Shown in pieces: positions 40,458-49,728 of a stretch of 62,275 bases of DNA. The position numbers and the translations under genes were made by a program. The notes below the pieces were generated by a model, which saw nothing but the letters and a program-made list of their open reading frames with translations, searched no databases and had not been told where the DNA came from. Every line of letters begins with the position of its first letter. Within the stretch, counting starts at the first letter, position 1. Origin of the DNA: a virus. The DNA is taken from positions 1 through 62,275 of the IMG/VR virus record IMGVR_UViG_3300045738_000771; one strand, given 5' to 3'.

Positions 40458-41450
40458 TTAAGCGTAATCTGACTGGGACAACGACAGGTCGTGCCCTCGG
40501 ACTACCATATCGGGGTTCTCAATCTCGAAATCCACTCGGAAGTGAATGGTAACTTCCCAAACGTCTGCGCGAGGCTGACGATCAAACTCGATTGTAATAT
40601 CTCGTTGCACAAAGTACAGCAAGTTATCGAGGGGAGTTAGCCAAATCTCGAAACTATCATTAGACGCACCTTCGGTGCCGTCTTCTGGCATCAAAGGAAC
40701 TTCCAGCATCGGGATTCCCCACGGGCCGGGGGTCATTCCTCTGGCTAGAACTGAGTCACCACCAATGGTTGCTCGGTCTGACCAGTCAAGCATCCACTTA
40801 TCGTGGGCACCTGAAGGTGCAAGCCAAACGTAGTTAGGCTTCGCCACACGAAAACGACTCGGAATCTTTCGCTTCAAGTCGTAGTACAGCTTCTTGCTGG
40901 GTGCCGTGTCCCCTGCGTCCAACACGTTGGCTGCGGGAACATTATCAGACAAGATTTTAGCCCAACCATCATTGACGCCTAGCAAGTTGTTCTCTGCCGA
41001 CTCGGCATCACCGACAGTCTTACTGTCGTCGCCTTCGATGGCAGCTAACTCGGTATCAATGGCGATACGCTTACTAAACATATTTAGCAGCGTGTCGCGA
41101 ATACCTGCTCGCTCAAGGTTGTCTTCCATGAAATCGGTCTTGAGATCAAACGCGCTGCGATACTTTTCGCAGTCGTAAGTCACGACCGACTCAGTGGGGA
41201 CTCTCGTGGTTGCTGATGCTGTCGAGTGCGCACCTTCCGTAACGATAGTTCCAAGGTCGAGTTTATTGATCTCTCCCTTATTACGATCTGTACGAACAGT
41301 ACGAACCTTCGACAATAAAACACTCTCATTAATCACAAGATCAATGAAGCGATCCGCTTGCTCACGATTCAGAACACTATTTGGAAGTGAACTTTCGTCG
41401 ATTGCAGCTTTACTCCTCATAATCTTTTCGAGGGGTAATTTCAAATCCAT
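40458..41450 (-). CDS. Major capsid protein (HK97 fold), 330 aa
   Basis: N-terminal helix and E-loop-like features: PNSVLNREQADRFIDLVINES, then YDCEKYRSAFDLKTDFMEDN, RDTLLNMFSKRIAIDTELAAIEGD, and LLYFVQRDITIEFDRQPRAD near the end. This order matches phage capsid proteins that bind DNA and form HK97-like shells. It is the last gene of the protease-scaffold-capsid unit, immediately before a strong terminator, as expected for a highly expressed gene. GGAG precedes ATG 41450. Confidence 0.9.
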   Translation of the reverse strand: MDLKLPLEKIMRSKAAIDESSLPNSVLNREQADRFIDLVINESVLLSKVRTVRTDRNKGEINKLDLGTIVTEGAHSTASATTRVPTESVVTYDCEKYRSAFDLKTDFMEDNLERAGIRDTLLNMFSKRIAIDTELAAIEGDDSKTVGDAESAENNLLGVNDGWAKILSDNVPAANVLDAGDTAPSKKLYYDLKRKIPSRFRVAKPNYVWLAPSGAHDKWMLDWSDRATIGGDSVLARGMTPGPWGIPMLEVPLMPEDGTEGASNDSFEIWLTPLDNLLYFVQRDITIEFDRQPRADVWEVTIHFRVDFEIENPDMVVRGHDLSLSQSDYA

Positions 41451-41503
41451 AATGGATCTCCAATCTTAAAACAGAATCTGTAACAAAACTTAAAGCGGTG
41501 TCC

Positions 41504-42283
41504 CTACTGACCTAAAAACGGCCAGATGTTATCGAAACAATCGTTTGGCTGACCTTCTGCTTCCGCAGCTTTCACAGTCTCTTCCCTATCAATGGGATCG
41601 GGGGTCGATTGTGAAATGGCGTCGGCTGTCTTGGTGACATCCGAGACCTGCTTCTGCGTCTCCACAAGCTGGGCTTGCAGATTGGTCAACACCGATGCAA
41701 CCGATTGCATCGGATCTAATTGCTTAACTGATTCGACAGTTTCCGGTTCAGGTTCCGCTTCAGGTTTCGTTTCAGTTTCCGTGTCTTCTGCGACTACCAT
41801 TTTAGCCGCTATAGCTTCCATACCATTACCCATCACTTTAAGTGATTCGGTAAAGGATTCAAATACTGGGGTCAACTGCGCAGAGATACCTTTGGCGGTT
41901 TCCTCTGCTAAGAATGAAGCGAGTATCGAAAGTTCTTCGGTCTCCTTAGAGGCCACACACTTTTCCGACTTCTCGTCATAAACTTGGTTCGGGCCACACT
42001 TGGGAGGCTTGCCATTAGGCTTTCCGCCACCTTCGCCGCCTCCTTCGCCATTACCGCCGTTGCCATTACCGCCGTTGCCGCCATTACCGCCAGCGTTGGG
42101 CGGGAATTGCTTTTTCTTATAGCCTTTCTCGGTATCCACGTCTGAGAGATCATCTTCCGCCTCAGCGGTGGCTACCTCTGCGGTATCAGCTTCAAGGACT
42201 TCATCAGTGGCTTCGTCAGTTACCACCGACTGATCCGTCTCCAGTTGCTCCTCTTCGAGAACAGTGGTGATTTCTTCAGCCAT
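41504..42283 (-). CDS. Scaffolding-like protein with Gly/Asn-rich spacer, 259 aa
   Basis: The N-terminus is acidic (residues 1-60), followed by a Gly/Asn run (about 66-92) and a short Cys pair (KCGPNQVYDEKSEKCVA), then a helical part (LSILASFLAEETAKGISAQL, LTNLQAQLVETQKQVSDVT). Acidic, helical, low-complexity content between protease and capsid is usual for scaffolds. The Gly-rich tract and Cys pair are unusual for scaffolds, so a head decoration role is an alternative. AGGGAG precedes ATG 42283. Confidence 0.6.
   Translation of the reverse strand: MAEEITTVLEEEQLETDQSVVTDEATDEVLEADTAEVATAEAEDDLSDVDTEKGYKKKQFPPNAGGNGGNGGNGNGGNGEGGGEGGGKPNGKPPKCGPNQVYDEKSEKCVASKETEELSILASFLAEETAKGISAQLTPVFESFTESLKVMGNGMEAIAAKMVVAEDTETETKPEAEPEPETVESVKQLDPMQSVASVLTNLQAQLVETQKQVSDVTKTADAISQSTPDPIDREETVKAAEAEGQPNDCFDNIWPFLGQ
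41696..41709. repeat. TGCAA-N4-TTGCA site 10
   Basis: Centre CCGA. Inside the scaffold-like gene. Confidence 0.8.
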
Positions 42284-42300
42284 CTGATTCTCCCTTTCTT

Positions 42301-43806
42301 CTAAAGTGTGCTTATTGACTTAGCTGCGACCATTAGGCGTGCAACCAACGTATGCGTTCCGGTCATATCATCGGGATCTAATGCAGATGTACTCTTAGGT
42401 CTGCCGGGGCCGCCAACATTGCCTGACGCAAATTGACCGTCACTATCCCTTTTATACTTATCTCCTAATCCTGTCCTACTCGATTTTAGACCCTTTGGCT
42501 TAGATTTACCAGAAGAAGCCAAACCTTTTGGCTTATTCAAGTTTTCCTTGGCCTTGTCATTATCTTTTTGTGCATCTGCGTTCTCCCGTAATGCTCCCTC
42601 AAGTCTGGCTTGCTCTGCGTTATCATCGGCTTTTATAGCCGCATCGCGTTTAACCTTAAGAGCCTTAGCCTCATTCTGCAACTTTTTGCGTGCATCATCA
42701 ATCTTTTTCTTCTTCGCCGCCATCACAATGGCCTGTTCCCGCAGCTTCGCCAACCTTTTCCGCGCCGCCTCTGCCCCACCCTGTCTTGGCCCAGAACCAG
42801 ATGAACCAGATGAACCAGATGAACCAGAGGAGCCTCCAGAAGTTGGCTTCTTTTTCTTTTTCTTCCTAGCTTCTCGCTCAAGTTTTGCAAGACGTTCTTC
42901 CGGCGTGTCGGCAAGAACACTCGTACCTGTCATCGGACTTGCGCCACCAAACGCCGACGCTTTATCTACTAACAGTGGCCCTGCAATTGCATAAACACCC
43001 TCTCTAAGTTTTACCGAAACAAGTTGGTGTAAGTCAAACTCAGTGGCCGACTTTTGAAGACTGTAATGTGAAATAGAATCCGATCTAATAGAGTCTGCAT
43101 GAAGACTATGTTCTTTTAGATAATGTAGCGCGTCTCCGTCATTGGAAAAGAATTCTTTATCGAGCCTGACCTGATGGACAACTAGCGGAAGCAGGTTTTC
43201 AGTTACTCCTTCGGTCTTTCCAATCATTAATGTGGCATCGGGATTTGCTGGAACATTAACTAAAGATATTTCATACAGATCTATATCTGTGAGAACTCGG
43301 GAAGTTGTACCATCCGAGTTGACTTGGTAGTCTACATTAACAAGACCTCTCCACGAAAACGCCTGTAACTCGCCTCGCTCAACCATCTCCCTAACTTCTA
43401 ACTGCGTAACCTCAGCTACTACAAAAAGCCCCTCGTCTCCAACAGACAAGTTGGGCATCTTAGCCTTTGGGATCTGATTAACGATGTCTCCCGACTTTAG
43501 ATCTTTAACACCCCAATCATCCTTGTTGTCCTTAAGCTTCACCAACTTAGACGCATACAATTCTACCGGCTTCCCAACAGCTACAGAGTTTCCTCGTTGA
43601 TCTATCCAAAACTTATGATTTATGAGAAGTGTCGGCGCAGACATAAACTGCTTAATTTTGAACTCACTTGGAGGAACTAGATCGCCACCGCGATCTTTCG
43701 TCCTCGCCGAAGCAAAGCCCTTCACGTACAGCTTCTCACCCTGACTGTCCTCCAAAAAAGTAACGGTCGAAGCGAGGTTTAATAATTCTCGACGTGGCTC
43801 GGCCAC
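42301..43806 (-). CDS. HK97-type prohead protease with long C-terminal extension, 501 aa
   Basis: The protease core (about 1-200) shows GFASARTKDRGGDLVP, FMSAPTLLINHKFW, AFSWRGLVNVDYQ and DLYEISLVNVPANPDA, the HK97 prohead protease pattern with catalytic His and Ser. Then an unassigned region, a 9-bp repeat encoding GSS units (about residues 335-345), and a Lys-rich coiled-coil tail. The extension may act as a scaffold removed on maturation. GTG 43806 follows AGGGAG; the upstream GTG at 43830 is too near the promoter. Confidence 0.85.
   Translation of the reverse strand: MAEPRRELLNLASTVTFLEDSQGEKLYVKGFASARTKDRGGDLVPPSEFKIKQFMSAPTLLINHKFWIDQRGNSVAVGKPVELYASKLVKLKDNKDDWGVKDLKSGDIVNQIPKAKMPNLSVGDEGLFVVAEVTQLEVREMVERGELQAFSWRGLVNVDYQVNSDGTTSRVLTDIDLYEISLVNVPANPDATLMIGKTEGVTENLLPLVVHQVRLDKEFFSNDGDALHYLKEHSLHADSIRSDSISHYSLQKSATEFDLHQLVSVKLREGVYAIAGPLLVDKASAFGGASPMTGTSVLADTPEERLAKLEREARKKKKKKPTSGGSSGSSGSSGSSGSGPRQGGAEAARKRLAKLREQAIVMAAKKKKIDDARKKLQNEAKALKVKRDAAIKADDNAEQARLEGALRENADAQKDNDKAKENLNKPKGLASSGKSKPKGLKSSRTGLGDKYKRDSDGQFASGNVGGPGRPKSTSALDPDDMTGTHTLVARLMVAAKSISTL
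42792..42830 (-). repeat. Tandem 9-bp repeat encoding Gly-Ser-Ser units
   Basis: About four units of CCAGATGAA (plus strand) encode a GSS-type flexible linker in the protease gene. On the plus strand the repeat runs just after the CAGAAC segment. Confidence 0.75.
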
Positions 43807-43840
43807 AAGTATCTCCCTAATTCGGTGCACTTTAAGCTAA

Positions 43841-43870
43841 ATACTACAGGCATACGTCAATTCGTGTCAA
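43841..43870 (-). promoter_or_regulatory. Sigma70-like promoter of the protease-scaffold-capsid unit
   Basis: -35 TTGACA (43865-43870), 18-base spacer, -10 TAGTAT (43841-43846). A small inverted repeat TCTATT-C-AATAGA lies upstream at 43874-43886. The unit ends at the terminator at 40398-40433. Confidence 0.65.
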
Positions 43871-43911
43871 TACTCTATTCAATAGACGCTTCTTTACTGT
43901 CCACCTCCTCT

Positions 43912-45264
43912 CTAAGGAGCAATATCATCAACGTCTGCGCGTACTGGGCGAACTCCCGTAATGCGTTTCCGTTTAGACTTCAAGTTAGCTATGCGTTTCT
44001 TAGCTTTCCTAGAAAATGCAGGGTCTCTTCCCCACGGGCCTGCTAAAATCTCTACAATTGATTGCACCTCGTCGTTAATTCCCGCCGCCGTAGTGGGCAT
44101 TTTACCCCCGATCTTAGGTATCTCACCTTCAGGTAAAGAAACCTCCGGCTTAACACTAGTTGGCTTGGGCGCGAGGGCGCGAGGGAGAACTGGCGGGGGG
44201 ATTATGATAGGAGTACGGCGTCTAGGCAAGAAGCTGCGTCGAGGACTTCGTGGAGTTGGGGCAATTCCTGGGGCCATAATTTGAGGCTGACCATCCCAAG
44301 GCTGCAATAAAATTCTCGGGTCAGATAAATCTGCCTGAATCGTACATCTACAATTCACCGAGTCTGGGCCGTCGCCTGGGTGCATAGCTCCATTAGAAAA
44401 TGGATGTGGATACGGAACTAACCCTTCCCCTTCATTCAAAGTGTGTGACGCCCGAACTCGTCTATCTCCCACCGTGAGCCAGCTACGTTTCTTAACTCCC
44501 GATCTGATATATTGGTCGTTCATCGCCGAATTAAAAGCGACTTGAATTTCAGTGGTCGCAATTCGCAAAGCCTGCCAATCCAACACTCCTACAGACCCCG
44601 CAATTCTGGCTGCTATTTCATCAATCCCCAAGTTGGCGATAAACAGCCCCTCGATTATAGTTCCTCTAGCAGTTCGCAACGCCACGCTGCCAAGCTCTGC
44701 GCCAGCTATAAGCGTACCCTCCTCCAGCCAAAAAATTATCTCCTCCTCCGTCAGCCCAAATTCAAAAACAACGCCTGCGTCCACGACAGGGGGAAGTGCC
44801 TTTGATACCGTCGACCTCTCAAAAGCTTCGAGCCTCCGTGAGCGTGCCCGAAATCCCAACGATCTTAGCGAAGTGATACCGCCGTACTCGTAAGCCATAC
44901 GAATATACTGTCGGTGTATTCTCTGAAAAGCGCGTCTCTCTGAAGAATCAAAAACGAAGTCGTCTAACTCAAGCAGGTGCCCTTGAACTAACGAAGTAGC
45001 CTCTCGCCTTAAATCTCGCTGCTTAAAATAGCTAAGGCTAAGAAGTCTACGTTGCTTCTTAAACAACTCCAAATATCCCGCATCTCTCAACGATGCTGCG
45101 ATCTTCACCATAAGACGGCCAAGCACCTTGGATATATCCGAGGCAAACGACTTCTCTAAAGCAATACGAAAATCCCCTGACGCTGCTTTAGTAACCAGCA
45201 ACTTTTGAGTTTTCTCTATGAGCAAAAACTCAAGCTCGGTATCACTTTTTTCCCGAATCGTCAT
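43912..45264 (-). CDS. MuF-like minor head protein, 450 aa
   Basis: The middle third holds the MuF-like signature: FNSAMNDQYIRSGVKKRSW, VGDRRVRASHTLNEGEG and HPGDGPDSVNCRCTI. This domain occurs in SPP1 gp7/Mu gpF-like proteins, which help DNA injection and head assembly. The N-terminal 200 residues are helical; the C-terminus is Pro/Arg-rich (PRSPRRSFLPRRRTP). It overlaps the portal gene by 23 bases, as commonly seen. Confidence 0.88.
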   Translation of the reverse strand: MTIREKSDTELEFLLIEKTQKLLVTKAASGDFRIALEKSFASDISKVLGRLMVKIAASLRDAGYLELFKKQRRLLSLSYFKQRDLRREATSLVQGHLLELDDFVFDSSERRAFQRIHRQYIRMAYEYGGITSLRSLGFRARSRRLEAFERSTVSKALPPVVDAGVVFEFGLTEEEIIFWLEEGTLIAGAELGSVALRTARGTIIEGLFIANLGIDEIAARIAGSVGVLDWQALRIATTEIQVAFNSAMNDQYIRSGVKKRSWLTVGDRRVRASHTLNEGEGLVPYPHPFSNGAMHPGDGPDSVNCRCTIQADLSDPRILLQPWDGQPQIMAPGIAPTPRSPRRSFLPRRRTPIIIPPPVLPRALAPKPTSVKPEVSLPEGEIPKIGGKMPTTAAGINDEVQSIVEILAGPWGRDPAFSRKAKKRIANLKSKRKRITGVRPVRADVDDIAP

Positions 45265-47047
45265 TTTTAGCCGCTGGTTTAGGGGAGCTTTCAGAATCCG
45301 CTGGTTTAGGAGAGCTTGCGGAAGCCTGCTGGCGCATCGCGATCTGTTGTCTCAAGCCCTCGATCTCATCTTCAAGTTCCTGCTTGTCAGCAGATCCCTG
45401 CTCATTCAATTCGTCGATGAATACCACACCCTGAGCACCCTCATAAAATTGACGATCTCCGCCCTCAACTGGGTCTCCAAGACCTACACGTTTCCGCACT
45501 TGGTTAATACTAATCGTCCCCTTCTCAAGATAGCCTGTGTAAATATCCATCTCAGCTTCGCGGTCGCGAATATCTAGGGGGTTAAATTTCATTGCGACCA
45601 ACTGTACTCCCAAGCCCAACCTGAATAACCTATTTAGGAAAGTTTCCCACCTGCGCTGAGACGGAGTAACGATTCGATCTTTGTAAATCTCAGCTTGCGA
45701 CAGTCCTTTTCCCGACCCCAACTCGGAGTGCTCGGCGATCCCAATGATCGCTGGCGAAACACCATGAGCCGCCATAATAGACTGAGCATTAGACTTCCTA
45801 GATTCAAGGAACGAGCTTTCCTTAACGTCGGCATCTAGTTTTTCAAACCGTACCTTCACCTCGCCCCGCATTGCTGGGATCGGAATGATAAGAGTCTTAT
45901 GGGCCTTGCCTTTAACATGAGTTCCGAAGTACTCCGTGATTGCCTTCTTCACAGGCTCGGCCAGCTTCGCCCCTTCGATAATGATTGCGTATCGTGGAAC
46001 TGTATTGTGTTCAAAATACTGAAGCTGAAAATCTCGAATGTGGATGTTCGCCAACACATAGCCAAGAGCAGCCACAATGTCAGCTATCCCATAATAAATC
46101 GTACTTGCATGATGCTTAGGAATCCAAACAATCTCATTGGCGGAAGTCGAAAAATCTCCTGACGGCTTTCCAGTTTTACGATCTATCATATTCCAATCAA
46201 GATTCGATGGGCTGAGTTCTCCATCCAAGGTAGGCGCAAACGGCTCCGGCTTATTGGTAAACGGATCTTTCCGAGTTCTTGAAGTTACTTTCTGACCAAA
46301 TGGCTGATAATAAACATGTTTATCTTGGCCTAATACTTCAACAAAGCCTTTCCATCCCCGAAGTACTCGAACACGGGAAGCAGGAATATGAGAAATTCTA
46401 CGGATCTTCATATCTCGTGAACGGATAACCTCAATTGCTGCCCACCCAATAGCCTCAAAATCCATGCCCGCGCGTTCGAGGACTCCGTCAAATCCAATAA
46501 TGTCGTTGCATTCTTCGATGAACATCTGAATCTGCGCTGTTTCGGAATCAATCTTGTCGCGATCCTCATCCGTCTGCATCGCGGGGTCAAACTTTCTACC
46601 GTTGGGGAGAGCTATAGGGTCAAAAATGTAGTCCCTTCCCACAGCATCCGTGACCTTAGTTTTGACACATCGAAAATGTGTCTCATCCACCTCTAAAAAC
46701 TGAGCCAAAAGCTCCGGTGGGTACGGTGGTTCTACAATCTTTACTTGTCTGAGAGATTCGCCCAATCCAGAACGACCTATCTCCTGCTCAGACTGCGTTG
46801 TCCCAGCCACACTCTTGGAAATATCCAACAACGAAGCCTGCTTAGTAGCTGCATACAACTTCTCAGAATCCATAGACTTGAAAGATTGACGAATCACCGA
46901 GCTTTGTAAAAAATCGCTAGACACAGCCTGCCCAGAGTCAGTGATAAAACACTCCTCAATCGTGTTCTCGCCATCAACTGCGGCTGCTTGAATAGCCTCC
47001 GCAAGCGGGCCTTCCGTAAGAATTTCCACATCTTCTTTTTCGCTCAT
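45242..47047 (-). CDS. Portal protein, 601 aa
   Basis: The signature VKIVEPPYPPELLAQFLEVD and the following HFRCVKTKVTDAVGRDYIF belong to the PBSX/phage_portal type (about residues 100-140 from the chosen start). The central clip region (VWIPKHHASTIYYGIADIVAAL) and C-terminal helices complete the ring subunit. The acidic N-terminal 100 residues are an extension. ATG 47047 lies 4 bases after the upstream stop. It is the DNA entry/exit channel at a unique vertex. Confidence 0.9.
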   Translation of the reverse strand: MSEKEDVEILTEGPLAEAIQAAAVDGENTIEECFITDSGQAVSSDFLQSSVIRQSFKSMDSEKLYAATKQASLLDISKSVAGTTQSEQEIGRSGLGESLRQVKIVEPPYPPELLAQFLEVDETHFRCVKTKVTDAVGRDYIFDPIALPNGRKFDPAMQTDEDRDKIDSETAQIQMFIEECNDIIGFDGVLERAGMDFEAIGWAAIEVIRSRDMKIRRISHIPASRVRVLRGWKGFVEVLGQDKHVYYQPFGQKVTSRTRKDPFTNKPEPFAPTLDGELSPSNLDWNMIDRKTGKPSGDFSTSANEIVWIPKHHASTIYYGIADIVAALGYVLANIHIRDFQLQYFEHNTVPRYAIIIEGAKLAEPVKKAITEYFGTHVKGKAHKTLIIPIPAMRGEVKVRFEKLDADVKESSFLESRKSNAQSIMAAHGVSPAIIGIAEHSELGSGKGLSQAEIYKDRIVTPSQRRWETFLNRLFRLGLGVQLVAMKFNPLDIRDREAEMDIYTGYLEKGTISINQVRKRVGLGDPVEGGDRQFYEGAQGVVFIDELNEQGSADKQELEDEIEGLRQQIAMRQQASASSPKPADSESSPKPAAKNDDSGKK

Positions 47048-47051
47048 AATA

Positions 47052-47375
47052 TCACTGCCTTGCTGTCCATTTATTAGACACACAGTTTTCTGAAATTTCT
47101 CCGGCAACTTCAGTACAACCCGAGCTACCATCAAAGTATGCGCACGTTCCACATCTTACTTCTTTGCTAGAAGCGGGACAACTATAACCCGCATCACGTT
47201 TAGATATTTTCGTGCTTTCAACGATGTTCTTACTTACTCGTTTAGCCCATTGAGACTGACAGACCGCGCGTCTCTGGGCTGTGTCGGGAAACTCCTCAGC
47301 AGCAATCGAATCTCCCATGCAGCGACTGATAAAATCCGACTGCGACTCTTCCCCACGGGGCACAGGTAATGGCAT
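47052..47375 (-). CDS. Small Cys-rich protein before the portal, 107 aa
   Basis: The N-terminal half follows a pattern frequent in phage capsid-region proteins: PRGEESQSDFISRCMGD ... FPDTAQRRAVCQSQW. The C-terminal half has CGTCAYFDGSSGCTEVAG, a Cys-rich module reminiscent of HiPIP or zinc-binding phage proteins. Function is unknown; the location between large terminase and portal is typical. The start overlaps the terminase stop (TAATG). Confidence 0.7.
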   Translation of the reverse strand: MPLPVPRGEESQSDFISRCMGDSIAAEEFPDTAQRRAVCQSQWAKRVSKNIVESTKISKRDAGYSCPASSKEVRCGTCAYFDGSSGCTEVAGEISENCVSNKWTARQ

Positions 47376-49042
47376 TAGCCTATCTCCACATAATCTAAGA
47401 CCGCCTCTAATAACAAGTTAGCTGCCAAGAGATCATAAGAATCCGCATGTCTCTGATGATCTACACACTTAGTCCATTCATAACGAGAGTTCCCGCGAGT
47501 ATCCAGAACTGTCTGACGAATCGGATTACACATCTCCTTGGCATACCCGCCCTTCAGAATCGAGGTGTAATTCAACGGCAAGATATTCTTTTTGCTGCGA
47601 ATACTGGCAAAAGATCTATCTAAACATTCTGTCCTATCCGCATTAATCACTCTATCCATCGTGTCATAAGTCTTGCGTCTATCGGCACCCTCTCCACGAT
47701 AACGACAAAGCCAAACATCACACTCGGCCACCTCTTGAAAATCCTGCACTAACGTAACCTCGGGCATGGAATCAATAACGCACTTCTCGACATTGTATCT
47801 CGCTATTAATTCATAGAGATCGTCTAATGTTTTGACCTTTCCAATAAAAACTGCGCGTCGTCCTCCATTCCCATCTACGTGGGAGATGCGTACATCTAAG
47901 TTGCCACCCACATCTACTCCCATACTGCACGGGCCTGGGTGTCCGTCGTCTTTAACATAAGCAATTGCTGACTCTATCTCAAAGACGTAATCGTCATCCA
48001 CGCAATTATCTAACATGGTCTCCGTGACTTTGTTGCCTACAGAAACATAGGGCAGTCCCAAGTCTGAATTATAAAACTGCTGTAATTTCGCAGGATCATC
48101 CTGAGCCTTCTGAAAACGATCCCACATTCCAGCTACCGTGTTAATGGGATTGCAAAGCATACTAATATGATAGCCCTCTGTCTTATGGCCAGGATTTCTG
48201 GGAACCCAAATACCTCGGGTGCTGGCACGTTCTAACTCTCCACCACAATTAGGACAAACAATACGAATGTCTCGTCTAATTCCTAACTTCCAGTCCTTAT
48301 CCCGCAGGACATACGAAAGAACATTGCCGTCCTTTCCCAAAATAGGCTCTACAACTGTGTCAAACCAATCCAAGGTTGAAAACTTCTCGCACTTTTTGCA
48401 GGGGCCTTCCCACTCCCTCTGATCTGACTCCTGAAAATAAGCGTTAATCCCACGACCCCTATACTTAGGATTCCCAAGATACCGTCTAAACTGATATCTA
48501 GATGCTCGCAATCTATCTAAAGCATAGTCTAAATTTTCCTGATGACATTCGTCTACTTCCTCAACTACCAAAACATCACCCGGAAATTCCTTAAAATCAG
48601 CAAGCACATTTGAGCCTACATACTTAACAACGCCCTTACCAAAAGACTTCAAAGCAACACTGTCAAAAAATCCCACTCCAATTATCTTTTTGTACTCGGG
48701 CACAGCCTCAACACATCGATTGACTCGGTTCTGAACATAAGTCGTGCGAGCCTCATACTTGGGTACTACAAAGAAAACACTCAAACCAACATACGCACAG
48801 GCAAAATGGTCGATGACTGCCCACTCGGACTTGAAGCATTGCACCGAACCCTGAAGAACAATGTCCTTAGCCAGACTATTGTAGAGATCCTTAATATGAG
48901 GATACCCCACAAAATCCATCAACTCCCCGCGAGTATTCCTATGGTGATTTGTTGCAAAATTTATCCGTGCGTCACGAACTTCAATCAGCTTCTGCGCAAC
49001 GAGTAACTCTTGCTTACTTAGATCTTCCAAGCCAACTGTCAT
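47375..49042 (-). CDS. terL: Terminase large subunit (GpA-like), 555 aa
   Basis: ATPase region: SVQCFKSEW (degenerate Walker A, with Phe before Lys), DVLVVEEVDECH (Walker B-like, EE), and a zinc-ribbon insert (CKKCEKF, RIVCPNCGGELE) followed by GYHISMLCNP, a GpA-like feature. Nuclease: GVDVGGNLDVRIS (about 375). The C-terminus is YDLLAANLLLEAVLD. This arrangement supports DNA packaging motor and cleavage activity. It overlaps TerS by the ATGA pattern. Confidence 0.9.
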   Translation of the reverse strand: MTVGLEDLSKQELLVAQKLIEVRDARINFATNHHRNTRGELMDFVGYPHIKDLYNSLAKDIVLQGSVQCFKSEWAVIDHFACAYVGLSVFFVVPKYEARTTYVQNRVNRCVEAVPEYKKIIGVGFFDSVALKSFGKGVVKYVGSNVLADFKEFPGDVLVVEEVDECHQENLDYALDRLRASRYQFRRYLGNPKYRGRGINAYFQESDQREWEGPCKKCEKFSTLDWFDTVVEPILGKDGNVLSYVLRDKDWKLGIRRDIRIVCPNCGGELERASTRGIWVPRNPGHKTEGYHISMLCNPINTVAGMWDRFQKAQDDPAKLQQFYNSDLGLPYVSVGNKVTETMLDNCVDDDYVFEIESAIAYVKDDGHPGPCSMGVDVGGNLDVRISHVDGNGGRRAVFIGKVKTLDDLYELIARYNVEKCVIDSMPEVTLVQDFQEVAECDVWLCRYRGEGADRRKTYDTMDRVINADRTECLDRSFASIRSKKNILPLNYTSILKGGYAKEMCNPIRQTVLDTRGNSRYEWTKCVDHQRHADSYDLLAANLLLEAVLDYVEIG

Positions 49043-49674
49043 ATAGTTCGCCCCTTTGACAGTAACTGCTCAATGTCCTTTCGGATCTCATCCGGTGATC
49101 TACTGAGAGCCGTCGAAATCAAATCTTCCTTGTCACGCTTTTCCGTATCAAAGGCGTGGTACAATCGCTCTGGCTCCTTGGGTAAAATGCCTGTCTGAAT
49201 CATGAGGTCTGTTTTCATCTGCCTAGCTTTCATAGCAGACTGAATAAATTTGGCCTTATTACTAGAAGCCTGATAAGACTTGGGCCTAGTGACCTCACCA
49301 GTTGCAGAATCAAACGTCGCGCCATCCACATCACTCTGATTAGCTTCGTACAAACACAACTCTTCAATCCTTGTCAAAAACAAGAGGCTCTCAGAAATTA
49401 TGTTCGCCGCTGGCTCCTGCTCAAGTCGCTGCCGATACTGCTTAGAATAATGCGACAGCCACCGATACACAGTACTCTGGTCAACCCCGAATGCTGCCGC
49501 GATAGCAGAAACAGGAATCCCCCGCATCTGGTTATCAAATGCTTTCGCTGCCTTATCATCAATTGACAGCGACGTAAGCTTATCCCTCTCGATGTCCTCG
49601 GGGGTTTTGTCTTTTGGCGAGGTGTCAGCTAGATCTTCGAGAAGCCCCGCTATACCTTTGATTTCTTCCGTCAT
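49039..49674 (-). CDS. terS: Terminase small subunit, 211 aa
   Basis: Residues about 45-80 form a helix-turn-helix (FDNQMRGIPVSAIAAAFGVDQSTVYRWLSHYSKQYRQRL), typical of TerS DNA-binding domains that recognise the packaging site. A helical oligomerisation region follows. The ATG at 49674 has AGGAGTGCTACCG upstream. It directly precedes the large subunit. Confidence 0.8.
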   Translation of the reverse strand: MTEEIKGIAGLLEDLADTSPKDKTPEDIERDKLTSLSIDDKAAKAFDNQMRGIPVSAIAAAFGVDQSTVYRWLSHYSKQYRQRLEQEPAANIISESLLFLTRIEELCLYEANQSDVDGATFDSATGEVTRPKSYQASSNKAKFIQSAMKARQMKTDLMIQTGILPKEPERLYHAFDTEKRDKEDLISTALSRSPDEIRKDIEQLLSKGRTI

Positions 49675-49728
49675 CGGTAGCACTCCTGTAAGTTACTGAC
49701 TTTATTCTAGGATATTGCTTCCGACTCA

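Noticed and set aside
41592-41981. Plus-strand 129-codon frame opposite the scaffold-like gene
   Set aside because: Ser/Val-rich shadow of an acidic gene, without start signal.
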